From Nocardia mikamii NBRC 108933 (GTDB taxonomy: Bacteria > Actinomycetota > Actinomycetes > Mycobacteriales > Mycobacteriaceae): a DNA stretch of 64,000 bases. Positions within the stretch are counted from its first letter, which is position 1. Every line of letters begins with the position of its first letter. The position numbers and the translations under genes are program-made. The DNA lies in the NCBI RefSeq assembly GCF_001613505.1, contig NZ_BDCM01000004.1:356665-420664 (forward strand). Reading direction: 5' to 3'. This document shows positions 43,401 to 51,282 of the stretch, piece after piece. The notes beneath the pieces were generated by a model. The model was not told where the DNA came from. It saw only the letters and a list, made by a program, of their open reading frames with translations, and did not search any database.

Positions 43401-45273
43401 GCAGATCGCCGTCGGCGACCAGTCCGTCGCCGTGGCCCACCTCGATCGGGTTGCCGAATGCGGCGACCTCGGTGATCCCGGGGGAACCCTCGATCGCCTC
43501 GTGCGCCAGCATCGGACGGGTGGAGCGGGAGGTATCGGGGTCGAGATCGTTGCGCAGCACGAGGATTCCGATGCCCTGATCGATCAGCGTCGGGGCGAGC
43601 CCGGTGGAGGGCCGGCCGTCGGCGATCAGCCGCTGCACCGAATCCATCGCCCGGATCGCCCCCGGCGGTGTGAGGGGCACGGCATCGCGGACCGCCCACG
43701 GCGCGCGGGCCAGGGCCTGCAGCGGCTCGTCACGGGTCAGTCCCCAGATCTGGCTGCCGAACGGCGCGCCGGGCACCACCAGCGCCCGGGTGTCGGAGGC
43801 ATTGTGCGCCAGCCAGTCCGCGGTCTGCTGCCAGTAGGCCGGCACCTTGTCGTAGGCGCCACGCGGGGCGAGCTTCCCGGTCCACGCCAGCGAGGTCGAC
43901 AAGGCCAGCGCCGCCAGCAGCAGCGCCGCCACCGCGACCATCCGGTCGCGTTCCGGATGCGCGAAGGCACTGCGCCACACCGGCATCGGCGCCGAAGCGG
44001 GCAGCGGCACCCGGCGCAGCAGATGCGCGAGCCCGATCACCAGCGGGATCCGGATCAGTGGTTCCAGCTTGTGCACATTGCGCAGGGGGGCGCCGCCGGA
44101 GTCCAGGAAGATCCGCACCGATTCGGCGAACGGCCCGCCGAGCTGTCCGGCGTATCCGGCGCAGATGCCGACCAGGCCGGCGATCAGAACGAGGGTGAAC
44201 CGTCCGCGTCCCGGCATGGAACGCAGTGCCAGCCCGGCCATTCCGGCCGCCGCGAGCGCTCCGGTCGCCAGCACCGCCGCGGGCTGGGTGACCAGCACCG
44301 CGCCCGCGATCCGCTCCGGTGAGACGTACGGCGTCCAGCTGTCGGTGCCGCGCAACACCTCACCCAGCGACGCCCACTGGGTGGTCACCCCGGAGGATTC
44401 GATGTAGTCCAGGAACGGCGGGCTCACCTTGCCGAGCACCAGCAGCGGCACCACCCACCAGAAGGTGCCCAGCATCAACAGCGGAATCCACGCCCGGGTG
44501 AAGCGCCACCAGGTGCGATTCGGGCGATACGACGCCCACCACAGCGCCGCGGGCAGAAAGGCGGCCACCGTCGCGACTGCGTTGACCGAGCCCATCAGCG
44601 CCAGCGCGAGGGCGCTCGCCGCGGGCGAGGTCGCACCCCGCATCGCGACCGATTCGGCGGTCGGCCGGTGTGGCAGCAGTCGCCGCCATCCGGACCGGAC
44701 GGCATGGATCCGCGGCATCCCGGCGACGCCCAGCGCGGCCGGTGCGAGCAGCACCCAGGGGGCCAGCATCATCGGCAGGGTTTCCGAGGAGATGGATCCG
44801 AGCGTGGTCAGCACCCGCGGGGAGAGCGCGAACGCGACCGCCGCGACCACGCGGGAACCGCGGGTGCCGATGCCCAGCACCTCGCACAGCCGGACGATGC
44901 CCCAGAAACCGGCGAGAATCAGCAGCGCCCACCAGATCCGCTGGGTCACCCAGGCCGGAAGGCCCAGCACGTGGCCCAGTGAGAAGAAGGCGCCGTGCGG
45001 GAAGAAATATCCGTACGCCTGGTTCTGCACTTGGCCCATCGGCGCCTGACTGCTCCACAGATGGGCGGCGCGCCGCAGGAATCCGACGGGATTCTGGGCG
45101 AGATCGTATTTGGTGTCGGCGACGGTATTGCCGGGCGCCTGCAGAAAGGTCAGCAGGAAGGCGGCGAGGACGGTACCGGCGAACCAACGCCGGCCCAGTG
45201 GTGCGGTGGCCGAGGAACGGGAGTCGGCGGAGGGGGCAGCGGCGGGCGCAGCGTCAGCGCGCGCCGTACTCAA
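40441..45273 (-). CDS. aftD: Arabinofuranosyltransferase AftD
   Basis: A 1610-residue GT-C enzyme, larger than the roughly 1400 residues of M. tuberculosis AftD. It has a N-terminal membrane part (about 12 helices, DUF3367; loop DTKYDLAQNPVGFLRRA near residue 55 with the acidic residues expected for donor binding). Extracytoplasmic beta domains include F5/8-type-C carbohydrate-binding modules (AFDGDPSTAWLSTSAEHAVG and a second at ATDGDPRTSWIAP). The C-terminal helices follow after an insert rich in Ala/Pro/Asp. It adds arabinofuranose from decaprenylphosphoryl-arabinose to arabinogalactan/lipoarabinomannan. Start is TTG at 45273, overlapping the DUF2613 gene by 20 bases. Confidence 0.95.
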   Translation of the reverse strand: MSTARADAAPAAAPSADSRSSATAPLGRRWFAGTVLAAFLLTFLQAPGNTVADTKYDLAQNPVGFLRRAAHLWSSQAPMGQVQNQAYGYFFPHGAFFSLGHVLGLPAWVTQRIWWALLILAGFWGIVRLCEVLGIGTRGSRVVAAVAFALSPRVLTTLGSISSETLPMMLAPWVLLAPAALGVAGMPRIHAVRSGWRRLLPHRPTAESVAMRGATSPAASALALALMGSVNAVATVAAFLPAALWWASYRPNRTWWRFTRAWIPLLMLGTFWWVVPLLVLGKVSPPFLDYIESSGVTTQWASLGEVLRGTDSWTPYVSPERIAGAVLVTQPAAVLATGALAAAGMAGLALRSMPGRGRFTLVLIAGLVGICAGYAGQLGGPFAESVRIFLDSGGAPLRNVHKLEPLIRIPLVIGLAHLLRRVPLPASAPMPVWRSAFAHPERDRMVAVAALLLAALALSTSLAWTGKLAPRGAYDKVPAYWQQTADWLAHNASDTRALVVPGAPFGSQIWGLTRDEPLQALARAPWAVRDAVPLTPPGAIRAMDSVQRLIADGRPSTGLAPTLIDQGIGILVLRNDLDPDTSRSTRPMLAHEAIEGSPGITEVAAFGNPIEVGHGDGLVADGDLRPTYPAIEIYRVSDGDSGQPADIRSGPGAPASFPGARTVPLNSVPVVQGGPEVLERLRRNGSGANGPALLATDAARAGLTPSATTITDTPMDREADFGRVDNHNSALRAPTDARRTHNLVPDYPVPGAQPVEGQWSGATVTASSSAADATQLGGAAPGSSTAAAFDGDPSTAWLSTSAEHAVGQWLRLGLDHPIQAGALQVTTSPAAIGDPVKWIEVRTANGTVAARISEPGAPVSVSLPPGRTDWLTITATRTENGTGGGQFGISEVQLFDYSNRDAPTPVTIRHRTVLPPVPAGTPVRGWNLGQEFPGRSGCFDAPDRVRCSKGLALPAEEPGAFERTLDVPDPVTVAPRLTLRTRQGPALESLLTDPERPIARGKADVGDLRGSAFAATDGDPRTSWIAPEDTVRNRTGAKPTLTVALPRPELVTGLEVTPPMGALPARPTSIAVNLGDGPQVREIPPAPKGRDPEATAESPGRTSPTATPPRDAPAPQPKSTDTPAPMSAPPTPVRLELYPHVTDHIEISIDTWKPVLDRTALGLTQEQPPGLAEVSVLGPDYPAPAPGDRLVTVDCDHGPTLAVAGRVLRTSVTATADELRTGKPVSATVCAPGETGNGGDTVDLPPGSVDVTVAPTDLFSVDELRLDNTAFAADGSPAPATESTPAPAVENTAPEPPGNEGRPAGIDAPPGDRLLVLPLSTNVGWTAHTRDGHTLRPVVVDGWKQGWVIPADAYGPVTVGFPIDRWYRLAIFGGLLLLIPLALLALPVPGRLRKWLRHNKNGRGAAELPPEAATPLRAEGRMPGDTAPAAADSPAPADDAPAPADDAPTTADGALAHGIGDGTTPRPHGASSASDDHTANPGVTIPAPASSAVFYDPPPRTWNSWWLGAAGVLVAAFLIAGPIATVCAAIGVVAVRVLPRAPLALAVLAGAGTILGEAALSTGPWRSGEVYMGGSLWAQFPALVAVVAVGVAALPARKRWWAGSTTRTGV
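40931..40972. repeat. 21-bp tandem repeat inside aftD
   Basis: Two perfect copies of a 21-bp unit (40931-40951 and 40952-40972), in frame, coding for two PAPADDA heptapeptides in the disordered Ala/Pro/Asp loop near the C terminus of AftD. A third, diverged copy follows. Confidence 0.9.
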
Positions 45274-45424
45274 CGTTGTTCAGCAGCGACGACGACGCGT
45301 CGCCACTGCGATCCACCTCGGGCCGCGAATTCTGCGCTGTCGCCGTCACGACGACGAACACCGCGATCACGCCGAGCAGCGCTCCGGCGACGGCGCTCGC
45401 AACCCCCGGGACGGCAAACTTCAT
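45254..45424 (-). CDS. DUF2613 small secreted/membrane protein (Rv0236A-like)
   Basis: A 56-residue protein from ATG at 45424: one hydrophobic segment (GVASAVAGALLGVIAVFVVV) after a short start (MKFAVP), then a polar tail ending LLNNVEYGAR. It matches the DUF2613 microprotein found directly upstream of aftD in mycobacteria (Rv0236A). Its stop lies inside aftD, which begins 20 bases earlier in another frame, so the two are translationally coupled. It may be a small partner or stabiliser of AftD; that is inference from the tight, conserved coupling. Confidence 0.85.
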   Translation of the reverse strand: MKFAVPGVASAVAGALLGVIAVFVVVTATAQNSRPEVDRSGDASSSLLNNVEYGAR

Positions 45425-45551
45425 CGCGTACTCCCAACATCGACACAGGCGTCTTGCGAGCCAACCTACAACATGGGCGCACCGCAGGCGGCACGCAGCA
45501 CGGCAACCCGCCGGTCGGTCGGCCCTCTCGAGCCCCGGCGACCAGCCCCGA

Positions 45552-46652
45552 TCAGCTCGGCTGGTCCGGTACCGCGCAGGCCAGCCCGTTCAGCAGGGTG
45601 CGCAGTTTGGCCGTCGTCTCGTCGAGTTCGGTGCGCGGGTCGGATGCCGCCACGATGCCGCCGCCACCGTAGGCCCGCACGGTGCGCCCGTCCGCGGACA
45701 CGTCGGCGCAGCGGATCGCGACCACCCATTCACCGTCGCCGCGGGCATCGCACCAGCCGACGGCGCCGCCGTAGAACCCGCGCGGCTCCTCGTATTCGGT
45801 GATGGTCCGCAGGGCGAGGTCGGTGGGGGTCCCGCAGACCGCGGGCGTGGGATGCAGCAGCAGGGCCAGGTCGAGCGCGGTGGTGGCCGGATCGCGCAGC
45901 CGGCCGGTGATGGGTGTCGCCAGATGCCAGACCTCGGTGGTGTTGATCAGCTCGGGGCTTTCGGGGATCGCGAGTTCGGCACAGACCGGGGTGAGTTGTT
46001 CGCGGATCCACTCGATGACGAAGGCGTGCTCGTCGCGATTCTTGGCACTGGACAACAACTCCCGCGACCGTTCGGCATCGACGGCGGGATCGGTGTGCCG
46101 GGGCAGTGTCCCGGCCAGCGGACGCAACGTGACGGTGTCGCCGTGCCGGGCGACCAGCACCTCCGGGGTGGCGCCGACCAGATGCGCGCCGGTGCGCCCG
46201 GCCGGTGTCAGGTCGACGGCGAAGACGTTGGCCTGGGGATGGCGAACCAGCAGATGCGCGGCGATCACCTCGGGTTCGAGCGGTTGCCGCGCCTCGGCGA
46301 TCAACGAGCGCGCGGCGACCACCTTGCGTAACGGTTGCGCCGGATCCGACAGCTGCTCCACCAGTTTCGTCACCCGGGCCACATGCTCGGCCGGGCTGGG
46401 AATTTCCGCGACGACCAGGACCTCGGGCAGTGGTGGCACCGCGGCCGGACGCCACGGACCCGCGCTGTGTCGCGCCTGTTCCGGTTCGCACAGGGCGGCC
46501 GCATCACTCGGATCGAACGGGATCGCGCCGGCGATCAGTTCCGCCGCACCCTCACGCAGGGCCGCCGCCGCCCGCCGCGCATCGTCGAATGCGCGCCGGA
46601 TGCCGGTCGTACGGACCACGCCCCCCGGTTGTGCGAGCAGAAAGCCGTCCAT
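45552..46652 (-). CDS. Isochorismate synthase (EntC/DhbC type)
   Basis: A 366-residue chorismate-utilising enzyme. Conserved blocks are PLRKVVAARSL (early basic helix), FAVDLTPAGRTGAHLVGATPEVLV, TLRPLAGTLPRHTDP, SAKNRDEHAFVIEWI with the metal Glu/His, HLATPITGRL, LHPTPAVCGTPTDLAL (the GTP loop of isochorismate synthases), and YGGAVGWCDARGDGEWVVAIR with the second acidic metal site. It isomerises chorismate to isochorismate, precursor of salicylate/dihydroxybenzoate siderophores or menaquinone. M. tuberculosis EntC (Rv3215) is similar in size. No siderophore or menaquinone genes are adjacent. It is a single gene; the family member's destination is undecided. Confidence 0.9.
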   Translation of the reverse strand: MDGFLLAQPGGVVRTTGIRRAFDDARRAAAALREGAAELIAGAIPFDPSDAAALCEPEQARHSAGPWRPAAVPPLPEVLVVAEIPSPAEHVARVTKLVEQLSDPAQPLRKVVAARSLIAEARQPLEPEVIAAHLLVRHPQANVFAVDLTPAGRTGAHLVGATPEVLVARHGDTVTLRPLAGTLPRHTDPAVDAERSRELLSSAKNRDEHAFVIEWIREQLTPVCAELAIPESPELINTTEVWHLATPITGRLRDPATTALDLALLLHPTPAVCGTPTDLALRTITEYEEPRGFYGGAVGWCDARGDGEWVVAIRCADVSADGRTVRAYGGGGIVAASDPRTELDETTAKLRTLLNGLACAVPDQPS

Positions 46653-46746
46653 AGTTTCCCGACCATAGTCGTGTCCGGAACGGGCGGCGCCCGGGTAGCG
46701 ACGCAGATCTCATGTGGGCAGACTCATGTGAAGGGGAGCGGAACCG

Positions 46747-47250
46747 TCACAGCTGACCGGCGAGATCGCTGACCGGAATCGGTTCTTTTCCCGGCGGCAC
46801 CAGCAGAATCGGCCGGTGGCAGTGTTTCAGCACCGCCTCCGCCACACTCGAATGCAACAGGGCGCGGATGCCGGTGGAGCCGCGCGTACCGGCGACGATG
46901 ATGTCGACATCGAGCTCGTCGGCCACGTCGACGATCGCGTTCCAGATGGTCGAGGTGCATTCGGCGGTGCGTGGCTCCGCATTCAATCCGGCTAATTTCG
47001 CCAGCCTTACGCCCTCGGCATTGATCTGTTTGGCGTCGACGTAGGCGATATCCTCGATCTCCTCGTCCGGAAGCCATTCCGGCTGCATCACCCCGGAAAG
47101 TCCGGACAGCCGCGCGGCCTGGCGCACCATCGGCTCCCACGCCGTGAGCACGACCGCCTTGGGCGCGGACAGAAACCGCCCCGCATATTCCACGGCCCGT
47201 TTCGCATTCTCGGATCCGTCGTACGCGATGAGCATCAAGTCGCAAGTCAT
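46747..47250 (-). CDS. Universal stress protein (single UspA domain)
   Basis: A 167-residue protein. LMLIAYDGSENAKRAVEYAG opens the Usp fold and DIIVAGTRGSTGIRALLHSSVAEAVLKH closes it. The ATP-binding motif is G-x2-G-x9-(G)S; here the glycine before the final Ser is replaced by Ser (HSS), so nucleotide binding may be weakened. PILLVPP is the last strand. ATG at 47250 has GGAGG at good spacing; the longer frame upstream is not coding-like. It is preceded by twin palindromes at 47398-47436, probably its control sites. Usp proteins act in dormancy and stress survival. Confidence 0.9.
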   Translation of the reverse strand: MTCDLMLIAYDGSENAKRAVEYAGRFLSAPKAVVLTAWEPMVRQAARLSGLSGVMQPEWLPDEEIEDIAYVDAKQINAEGVRLAKLAGLNAEPRTAECTSTIWNAIVDVADELDVDIIVAGTRGSTGIRALLHSSVAEAVLKHCHRPILLVPPGKEPIPVSDLAGQL

Positions 47251-47588
47251 GACGACCTCCCGGACCTCCGTGCCGTGAGCGTGTGGGCGTCCCGCGACTA
47301 CCCGCGACCCGAGACTACCCGCGCGATCAGCGTCGATGCGGGATGTCGATCGGTATTCGCCGATTCGATTCGAAACCGTTCCGTTCGGTCGCCGGATTTC
47401 GGTCCGGACCGAATGCGACCATTCGGTCCGGACCGATCGGACTGTGTGCTGAACCTCACTCGTGGCTGACAATTCGCGCGTGATTCACCGAATCACGTGT
47501 AACTGCTGTGATTTCCGGTATTCACTGGAACAACCGACGAACGGAGCCGGGTACGGCGCCGGGAGATGGACAGTGAGTGAGGTGCATC
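47251..47588. promoter_or_regulatory. 338-bp divergent region with twin GGTCCGGACC palindromes
   Basis: No gene is supported. TTCGGTCCGGACCGAA (47398-47413) is a perfect 16-bp palindrome. TCGGTCCGGACCGA at 47423-47436 repeats its core, so a 15-bp block recurs with a 24-bp period, slightly more than two helical turns. They lie about 150 bases before the usp start and about 150 bases before the plus-strand gene at 47589. The arrangement fits a dimeric regulator binding cooperatively on one DNA face. The DosR box has a similar outline (TTsGGGACT) but does not match here. Confidence 0.5.
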
Positions 47589-48038
47589 GTGCGATTGAAA
47601 GAGATTGCTACGCCACAGGATTGGGCGGACACCTATCGGGAGCTGTTCGGATTACCCTATGTGCGCGTCACCTCACCCGGATATGTGGTGTTACCGCTGG
47701 GCGACTCGGTCGCCGCGGTGAATACGCCGGAACCGCTCGGTGCGCTGGTACTCGGTGAATTGACCGTGCGCGGGATTCCGGGACCGGTGCTGGTGCGCGA
47801 ACATCCGCCGCGTCGAACGTTCATCGCGGTATTCGACGGTTATCCGGATGTGGATCGCACCTCGCGATTGCAACGCCACGGCGTCGATATCGGATCCCAT
47901 CGCAGCAATGTCATTCTGCCCACCGGATTCGGGCGGCACACGCACGAGGGCCGGTGGTGGGCGCGCGCACCTCAGCGCGACGAATCGCTGCCGCTGCTGT
48001 CGGAGGTCGTGGCAGCGGTGGAGCGCATCGCCGCGTGA
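47589..48038 (+). CDS. Hypothetical protein
   Basis: A 149-residue soluble protein, start at GTG 47589 (MRLKEIATPQDW) after GAGG; GTG at 47577 is also in frame. It shows a strand-rich first half (YVRVTSPGYVVLPLGDSVAAV, GIPGPVLVREHPPRRTFIAVF) and then DIGSHRSNVILPTGFGRHTHEGRWWARAP. The strand pattern and the HR/P..G..WW segment slightly recall the N-terminal domain of bifunctional primase/polymerase-like actinobacterial proteins, but active-site acids are not seen. Function unknown. Divergent from usp, convergent with the DoxX-like gene. Confidence 0.65.
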   Translation: MRLKEIATPQDWADTYRELFGLPYVRVTSPGYVVLPLGDSVAAVNTPEPLGALVLGELTVRGIPGPVLVREHPPRRTFIAVFDGYPDVDRTSRLQRHGVDIGSHRSNVILPTGFGRHTHEGRWWARAPQRDESLPLLSEVVAAVERIAA

Positions 48039-48068
48039 GCCGGGCGCGCCGCGGATCCCGGGTCGGTG

Positions 48069-48416
48069 TCAGGCGAGGGCACCCAGGCAGGCCGCCGCCG
48101 AGGCCAGGACCAGGCACGGCATCGGATACGGCAGATGCGCGTACCAGCGTGCCCGCACGATGGTGATCACCGCGCCGACGAAATACAGCACCAGGCCGAC
48201 GGCCGCGGCCAGCCCGATCGCCGGGAACACCAGCCCCGCCAGCAGCCCCAGTGCGCCCGCTGCCTTGATCGCCGCCAACGGCATCAGCGCCCAGTCCGGT
48301 ACCCCGTAGCTGCGCATATTGCCACGCACCCACTCCGGGGCGACGATGTCGACGACGGTCGCCCCGAAGATCACCACGACGGCGACGATCGTGACGGTCA
48401 CATATGCGGTGTGCAT
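48069..48416 (-). CDS. DoxX-like membrane protein
   Basis: A 115-residue protein with four transmembrane helices (AYVTVTIVAVVVIFGATVV, WALMPLAAIKAAGALGLLAGL, GLAAAVGLVLYFVGAVITIV, PCLVLASAAACLGAL). The AIKAAGALGLLAGLV helix is typical for DoxX-like family 2. Function unknown; DoxX relatives are linked to thiosulfate or redox processes and to oxidative-stress complexes. ATG at 48416 follows AGGAGGG. Divergent from the ECF sigma factor gene, probably its target or partner, as ECF41-like sigma genes often sit beside oxidoreductase/DoxX genes. Confidence 0.8.
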   Translation of the reverse strand: MHTAYVTVTIVAVVVIFGATVVDIVAPEWVRGNMRSYGVPDWALMPLAAIKAAGALGLLAGLVFPAIGLAAAVGLVLYFVGAVITIVRARWYAHLPYPMPCLVLASAAACLGALA

Positions 48417-48546
48417 GACACCCTCCTGCTCGTTCGGCGCCCTGATCTGCGATCGTGAAGAGGTGGGTCCGAGCCCACGGCGCGGGCGAACAGGGCGAAT
48501 CCGTCCCACATCCGGTTCGACGTGCGGGGGCCGAGAAAGGTGACCG

Positions 48547-49593
48547 GTGCGCGATCGGGACGAGCTGGCGCGGCGCTTCGAAGAACATCGCGAGCTGCTG
48601 CGCGCTATCGCCTACCGCATGCTGGGCTCACTGAACGAGGCCGAGGACGCGGTGCAGGAAGCCTGGTTGCGCCTCGACCGGGTCGCGGGTACGACCGAGA
48701 CGAAGAATGGTGAGCGAGGTACGGCGGAAGGGGGCGCGGGCGACGGGGCGCCGGATGACGAGGCGGCGGACGGGCTCGAAATCGACAATCTCGCGGCATG
48801 GCTCACCACCGTCGTCTCGCGAATCTGCTTGGACCAGTTGCGTTCCCGAGCCGCGCGGCGAGAGGAGCTCGTCGACCTCGCGGACGGCTCCGTCGCGCTC
48901 GACTCCGCCGGTGCGGGCCCTCGGCCCGTCGTCTTCACCGAACCGGAAGCCGAAGCGGTACTGGCGGATTCGGTCGGCCGCGCGCTGCTGGTGGTGTTGC
49001 GCACGCTGAGCCCGGACGAGCGTGTCGCCTTCGTACTGCACGACATGTTCGCCGTCCCGTTCGACGATATCGCCCCGATCGTTGGCCGGACCGCGGCGAC
49101 GACGAAGAAGCTGGCCAGTCGCGCCCGCCACCGCGTGCGCGGCGACAGCGCGATGCCCACGGCCGAACTCGCGCGGCATCGCGAGGTGGTCACCGCATTC
49201 CTGTCGGCGGCGCGGGCCGGCGACCTCGGCGCCCTGCTCGCGGTCCTCGCCCCCGATGTCGTGCGCACCGCGGACCCGGCGACGCTGCCGCCCGGCATCG
49301 CGTCCGTCGTGCGCGGTGCGGCGGCGGTGGCCGAGGAAACGGTGCTGCTGCGCAGTCGTTCCCGGGTCGCGGGCCTCGCCCTGGTGGACGGCCGGCCGGG
49401 CCTGGTGGTGGCGCCGCGCGGGACACTGGCGGCGGTCCTTCTGCTCACCGTGCGCGAAGACCGGGTGGCCGCCTACGAGGTCGTCGCCGACCGGGGCCGA
49501 CTGGACGCCCTGACGATCGCGGTGACCTTCGCGGGCGCGGGGGCGGCCACCGCCGAAACCCGAACGGACGACCTGCCGCGGATCCTGCCCTGA
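48547..49593 (+). CDS. ECF sigma factor with SnoaL-like C-terminal domain (ECF41-like)
   Basis: A 348-residue protein. Region 2 has FEEHRELLRAIAYRMLGSLNEAEDAVQEAWLRL, interrupted by a charged insert of about 30 residues (TTETKNGERGTAEGGAGDGA), then IDNLAAWLTTVVSRICLDQLRSR. Region 4 has LSPDERVAFVLHDMFAVPFDDIAPIVGRTAATTKKLASRAR. The last 140 residues are an NTF2/SnoaL-like domain, as in SigJ/ECF41 factors, which in those proteins regulates activity in cis. The linker WLPEP and the DGGGK motif of true ECF41 are not seen (ADPATLPPG instead of DGGGK). No anti-sigma factor is next to it. GTG start at 48547 chosen. Confidence 0.85.
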   Translation: MRDRDELARRFEEHRELLRAIAYRMLGSLNEAEDAVQEAWLRLDRVAGTTETKNGERGTAEGGAGDGAPDDEAADGLEIDNLAAWLTTVVSRICLDQLRSRAARREELVDLADGSVALDSAGAGPRPVVFTEPEAEAVLADSVGRALLVVLRTLSPDERVAFVLHDMFAVPFDDIAPIVGRTAATTKKLASRARHRVRGDSAMPTAELARHREVVTAFLSAARAGDLGALLAVLAPDVVRTADPATLPPGIASVVRGAAAVAEETVLLRSRSRVAGLALVDGRPGLVVAPRGTLAAVLLLTVREDRVAAYEVVADRGRLDALTIAVTFAGAGAATAETRTDDLPRILP

Positions 49594-49625
49594 TCTCGCG
49601 GTTCCGGACGAGCTTCGGACATACG

Positions 49626-49663
49626 AACGACGCCGGCCCGTTCCGATACGGGCCGGCGTCGTT
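49626..49663. terminator. Bidirectional terminator
   Basis: Perfect 16-bp stem, AACGACGCCGGCCCGT (49626-49641) / ACGGGCCGGCGTCGTT (49648-49663), 6-base loop, between the convergent ends of the sigma factor gene and fadA2. Confidence 0.88.
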
Positions 49664-49692
49664 TCGTCATACGCGCCGGGCGGCGTCCCGGA

Positions 49693-51030
49693 TCAGCGCT
49701 CCAGGATGGCGACCACGCCCTGGCCGCCGGCGGCGCAGATGGAGATCAGCGCGCGTCCGGAACCCTTCTCCGCCAACTGCTTCGCGGTCTGGGCGACGAT
49801 GCGTCCACCGGTCGCGGCGAACGGGTGCCCGGCCGCCAGCGAGGAGCCGTTGACATTGAGCTTGGTGCGGTCGATCGCCCCGAGGGCGCCGTCCAGGCCC
49901 AGTCGCTCCTTGCAGTACTGGTCGGATTCCCACGCCTGCAGAGTGGCCAGCACGACCGAGGCGAACGCCTCGTGGATTTCGTAGTAGTCGAAATCCTGCA
50001 GGGTGAGGCCGTTGCGGGCGAGCAGGCGCGGCACCGCGTAGGTCGGCGCCATCAGCAGGCCGTCCGGGCCCCACACGTAGTCGACCGCCGCCACTTCGCT
50101 GTCGACCAGGTAGGCCAGCGGCTTCAGGTTGCGCTCGGCGGCCCATTCCTCGCTGCCCAGCAGCACCGCGGAGGCGCCGTCGGTGAGCGGGGTGGAGTTG
50201 CCGGCGGTCATGGTGGCATCCCCGAGCTTGTTGCCGAAGACCGGCTTGAGGGTGGCCAGCTTCTCCAGCGAGGAGTTAGGGCGCAGGTTGTCGTCGCGGG
50301 TCAGGCCCAGGAACGGGGTGACCAGGTCGTCGAAGAAGCCGCGGTCGTAGGCGGCGGCCATGTTCTTGTGCGAGAGGTAGGCCAGTTCGTCCTGTGCCTC
50401 GCGGGCGATGCCGAACTCCTTGGCGGTGATGGCCGCGTGGTCACCCATCGACAGGCCGGTGCGGGGCTCGGCGTTGCGCGGGATCTCGATGCCGACCATG
50501 CTCGGGCGCAGCCGGCCGACGAGCTTGACGTAATCCTTGTTGTTGCGCGCCCGGTTGGCGTCGAGCATCCATTCGCGCATGGATTCGCTCACACCGATCG
50601 GCGCGTCGGAGGTGGTGTCGGTGCCGCCGCCGATACCGGCCTCGATCCGGCCCAGCGCGATGGCGTCGCCGACGGTGACGATCGACTGCAGGCCGGTGCC
50701 GCAGGCCAGCTGCAGATCGTGCGCGGGGGTGTAGGGCGACAGTTCGCTGCCCAGCACGCTCTCCCGGACCATGCCGTGCTCGCCGACCCGCTTGAGCACC
50801 GCGCCGCCGACGACCATGCCGAGCCGCTCGCCCTGCAGCCCGAATCGGCTGACCAGGCCGTTCAGCGCGGAGGTGAACATGTCCTGGTTCGAGGCGTGGG
50901 CGTAACGGCCGTCGGAGCGAGCGAACGGGATGCGGTTACCGCCGAGGACGGCGACGGGCTTGGCCTGCTTGGCCTTGTCGGCCCGGCTGCTCGATGGTGC
51001 GGTCTTCGCCGAACGGGCTTTGGTAGTCAC
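49693..51030 (-). CDS. fadA2: Acetyl-CoA acetyltransferase / 3-ketoacyl-CoA thiolase (FadA2)
   Basis: A 445-residue thiolase with a basic, Ala/Lys-rich N-terminal leader of about 28 residues before [16 protein letters not shown]. Catalytic residues: Cys110 in [11 protein letters not shown], His in [14 protein letters not shown], and the second Cys in [27 protein letters not shown] is the GHP loop. It cleaves 3-ketoacyl-CoA in beta-oxidation or condenses acetyl-CoA. It is the equivalent of Rv0243, divergent from fabG4 as in M. tuberculosis. GTG at 51030 (MTTKARSAK) has GGAGA upstream; GTG at 51042 is also possible. A TetR-type palindrome lies 118 bases upstream. Confidence 0.94.
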   Translation of the reverse strand: MTTKARSAKTAPSSSRADKAKQAKPVAVLGGNRIPFARSDGRYAHASNQDMFTSALNGLVSRFGLQGERLGMVVGGAVLKRVGEHGMVRESVLGSELSPYTPAHDLQLACGTGLQSIVTVGDAIALGRIEAGIGGGTDTTSDAPIGVSESMREWMLDANRARNNKDYVKLVGRLRPSMVGIEIPRNAEPRTGLSMGDHAAITAKEFGIAREAQDELAYLSHKNMAAAYDRGFFDDLVTPFLGLTRDDNLRPNSSLEKLATLKPVFGNKLGDATMTAGNSTPLTDGASAVLLGSEEWAAERNLKPLAYLVDSEVAAVDYVWGPDGLLMAPTYAVPRLLARNGLTLQDFDYYEIHEAFASVVLATLQAWESDQYCKERLGLDGALGAIDRTKLNVNGSSLAAGHPFAATGGRIVAQTAKQLAEKGSGRALISICAAGGQGVVAILER

Positions 51031-51147
51031 TCGAGTCTCCACTGTCTCGTCGGGTTTTCTGGGTCCGGAGCCGGGAATGCCGCATGTTGGGGACGAAGTC
51101 GGTACCCCGGCCGACTGTACTGCTGGCGGTTCCGTCGGTTTACATTA

Positions 51148-51167
51148 AACTTACTCTGGAGTAAGTT
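51148..51167. promoter_or_regulatory. TetR-type operator between fadA2 and fabG4
   Basis: AACTTACTC-TG-GAGTAAGTT, perfect 9-bp arms, in an AT-rich spot in the divergent gap. Fifteen of 20 bases equal the element upstream of the tetR gene at 55837-55856. This identifies it as a probable binding site of that TetR protein, controlling both fadA2 and fabG4-htdX. Confidence 0.7.
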
Positions 51168-51282
51168 AATTGTCGACACCGTACCCCGCAGATGTGGGCT
51201 ACAACGCGCGGGGTACTGGGGAAACACGGATACGGCAGACGTCCAGATCGTCCACATTCGATACAAGGAGAAGGTAGGAACA

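Noticed and set aside
42544..44322. 592-codon plus-strand frame opposite aftD
   Set aside because: AftD is a strong match on the other strand; the antisense product is Arg/Gly/His-rich with no recognisable domain or ribosome site.
47398..47436. DosR (dormancy) box
   Set aside because: The palindromes share only TTCGG...CCGAA ends with the DosR consensus; the central GGGACT/AGTCCC is missing.
47589..48038. Primase/polymerase (prim-pol) assignment
   Set aside because: A faint likeness in strand pattern only; no catalytic acidic residues could be placed.
49825..51282. Frame running through fadA2 antisense into fabG4 (939 codons in total)
   Set aside because: The first 486 codons are antisense to fadA2; FabG4 homology and a ribosome site begin at 51283.
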